A program made the translations under genes and the position numbers. From an uncultured Clostridia bacterium (GTDB taxonomy: Bacteria > Bacillota > Clostridia > Oscillospirales > Ruminococcaceae): a stretch of 6,327 bases of DNA. Shown one piece after another: positions 5,478-6,327 of the stretch. Positions within the stretch are counted from its first letter, which is position 1. Each line of letters opens with the position of its first letter. The notes under the pieces are model-generated. The model ran no database searches, was not told the origin of the DNA, and saw only the letters and a program-made list of their open reading frames with translations. The stretch lies in the NCBI GenBank assembly GCA_937893735.1, contig CALBGD010000007.1:1-6327 (forward strand), given 5' to 3'.

Positions 5478-6327
5478 TTGAAAAAAACTGTTTGTGCGCT
5501 TGCGCTCGTGGTGTTCCTGCTGGCGGTGCTCTGCGGGGGTTCCGGGAAGGGGGCTCCTGCGCCGCCGGAGCGCGTGACTCTGCTGATAGAGGGGGAAAAC
5601 AGGATAATTTCGATGAGCTACGCGGATTACCTGACAGGCTGCATTTTTGCCGCCGCTGAACCTTCATACAAGGACGAAACGCTTCTCGCGGCGGGGATAG
5701 CCTGCGGCGGGAGGGCTCTGCGATATATGCAGGAATACGGCGGCGGAGCGTTCGGCGCGGACCTCTCAGACAGCTCCCCGCTGTGCCCGGACTGGCTCTC
5801 GGCTGAGCAGGCAAAGGCGCTGTACGGCGATGACTACTCGGATAATCTCGCGCGGGTGGAATCGGCGGCGGAGCAGGCGGCTTCGCTCTGCCCGATGTTT
5901 GACGGAGCCCCGGCGGACGCGCGGCTGTGCGCTCTCTCCTGCGGGGCAACGGACGACGGCGGGCTGTCGTACCTCCCGTCCCGGGAGCTCGGCTGCGACC
6001 TTGAGAGCCCCCGCCAGCACAGCCGGAGCGTCCTTACCGGCGATTACGTCCGGGAGGCTCTGCGGGGGCTCACCGGGAGCGTTGTGCTCCCGCCGGACAT
6101 GGGGGATTGGTTCTCGGAGGCGGCTTACACGGAGCACGGGGCGCTGATCTCCGTGCGGTTCGGCGGGAGCTTCCTCACCGGGCGGGAGCTCTGCCGCGCG
6201 CTGGAGCTCCGCAGCGTCTGCGTGGAGATATCCCAGTCGGACGGCGTGTTCACGTTCGATGTCAGCGGAAAGGGCGAAAACTGCGGAATGAGCGTCTATG
6301 CCGCCGAGCGCCTCGCCCGGGGAGGAA
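5478..6327 (+). CDS. Divergent SpoIID/LytB-domain exported protein (3' end outside window)
   Basis: The frame starts at TTG 5478, with AAGGAG (5463-5468) 9 nt upstream, and stays open for 283 codons to the window edge. The N-terminus MKKTVCALALVVFLLAVLC is a signal peptide or membrane anchor; Cys19 is not in a canonical lipobox. The SpoIID pattern is recognisable: ISMSYADYLTGCIF (44-57) followed by SYKDETLLAAGIACGGRAL (63-81) aligns without gaps to the YLxGVVxxEMPxxFxxEALKAQAVAARTYA block. CALSCGATDDGG (151-162) matches the SSSGGxT region, LESPRQH (175-181) the xxSPxD region, and GKGENCGMSVYAAERLARGG (264-283) the GHGVGMSQYGAxxMAxxG motif. SpoIID is a lytic transglycosylase that cuts peptidoglycan during engulfment in sporulation. 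Here the catalytic Glu position (EMP) is Ala59, and GHGVGMSQYG has become GENCGMSVYA, so enzymatic activity is doubtful. Ten cysteines lie outside the leader, which is odd for this family. Perhaps 20-30 residues are missing at the end. The gene is divergent from gltA; I see no convincing promoter in 5389-5460. Confidence 0.68.
   Translation, partial: MKKTVCALALVVFLLAVLCGGSGKGAPAPPERVTLLIEGENRIISMSYADYLTGCIFAAAEPSYKDETLLAAGIACGGRALRYMQEYGGGAFGADLSDSSPLCPDWLSAEQAKALYGDDYSDNLARVESAAEQAASLCPMFDGAPADARLCALSCGATDDGGLSYLPSRELGCDLESPRQHSRSVLTGDYVREALRGLTGSVVLPPDMGDWFSEAAYTEHGALISVRFGGSFLTGRELCRALELRSVCVEISQSDGVFTFDVSGKGENCGMSVYAAERLARGG

Noticed and set aside
5413..5949. Minus-strand Pro/Arg-rich frame opposite the last gene (and 5766-6137 minus, 5830-6147 plus)
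   Set aside because: Composition is that of a GC-rich shadow; the plus-strand frame from TTG 5478 has a ribosome binding site, leader peptide and SpoIID motifs.

Overview
The window looks like the chromosome of a Gram-positive, anaerobic Clostridia-type gut bacterium, probably in or near the Oscillospiraceae/Ruminococcus group. This rests on strong AGGAGG-type ribosome binding sites, sigma-A promoters with TTGACA and extended -10 boxes, a clostridial-style Si citrate synthase (HAEHGGGN, GMGHAVY...DPRA), a SpoIID-like protein, and a fairly high GC content interrupted by AT-rich intergenic patches. Genus cannot be fixed by reading alone. Most of the window is ordinary metabolic and transport chromosome; there are no CRISPR arrays, tRNA or rRNA genes, or complete mobile elements that I can see.

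Layout. (1) 1-1292, plus strand: the 3' end of a DXS/transketolase-like thiamine-diphosphate enzyme, then, 15 nt later with its own ribosome binding site, a two-domain carboxymuconolactone-decarboxylase/cupin protein; the pair looks like an operon. (2) 1293-1399: a strong GC-rich hairpin that can stop transcription from both sides, followed by an AT-rich palindromic patch that looks like a dispersed repeat. (3) 1400-2659, minus strand: a CPA2-type cation/proton antiporter with a clear promoter. (4) 2660-2806: a divergent control region with a perfect 12-bp palindrome. (5) 2807-3283, plus strand: a stand-alone PTS EIIA(Glc)-fold protein that appears to lack both active-site histidines. (6) 3300-3322: a bidirectional terminator. 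(7) 3331-3822, minus strand: mscL. (8) 3895-5262, minus strand: citrate synthase, whose stop codon lies inside the -35 box of the mscL promoter. (9) 5263-5477: the citrate synthase leader and promoter and the divergent upstream region of the last gene. (10) 5478 to the window end, plus strand: an exported, cysteine-rich, divergent SpoIID-like protein starting at TTG and cut by the window edge.

How the parts relate. The genes do not form one pathway. gltA feeds glutamate/2-oxoglutarate synthesis, mscL and the antiporter deal with osmotic and ionic stress, and the DXS-like gene and its cupin partner are a separate metabolic unit. The most unusual items are two apparently catalytically dead members of well-known families (the EIIA-like protein and the SpoIID-like protein), the near-twin promoters of gltA and mscL, and a possible Shine-Dalgarno-sequestering helix in the gltA leader. 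I did not find convincing evidence of a wholly new multi-gene system.
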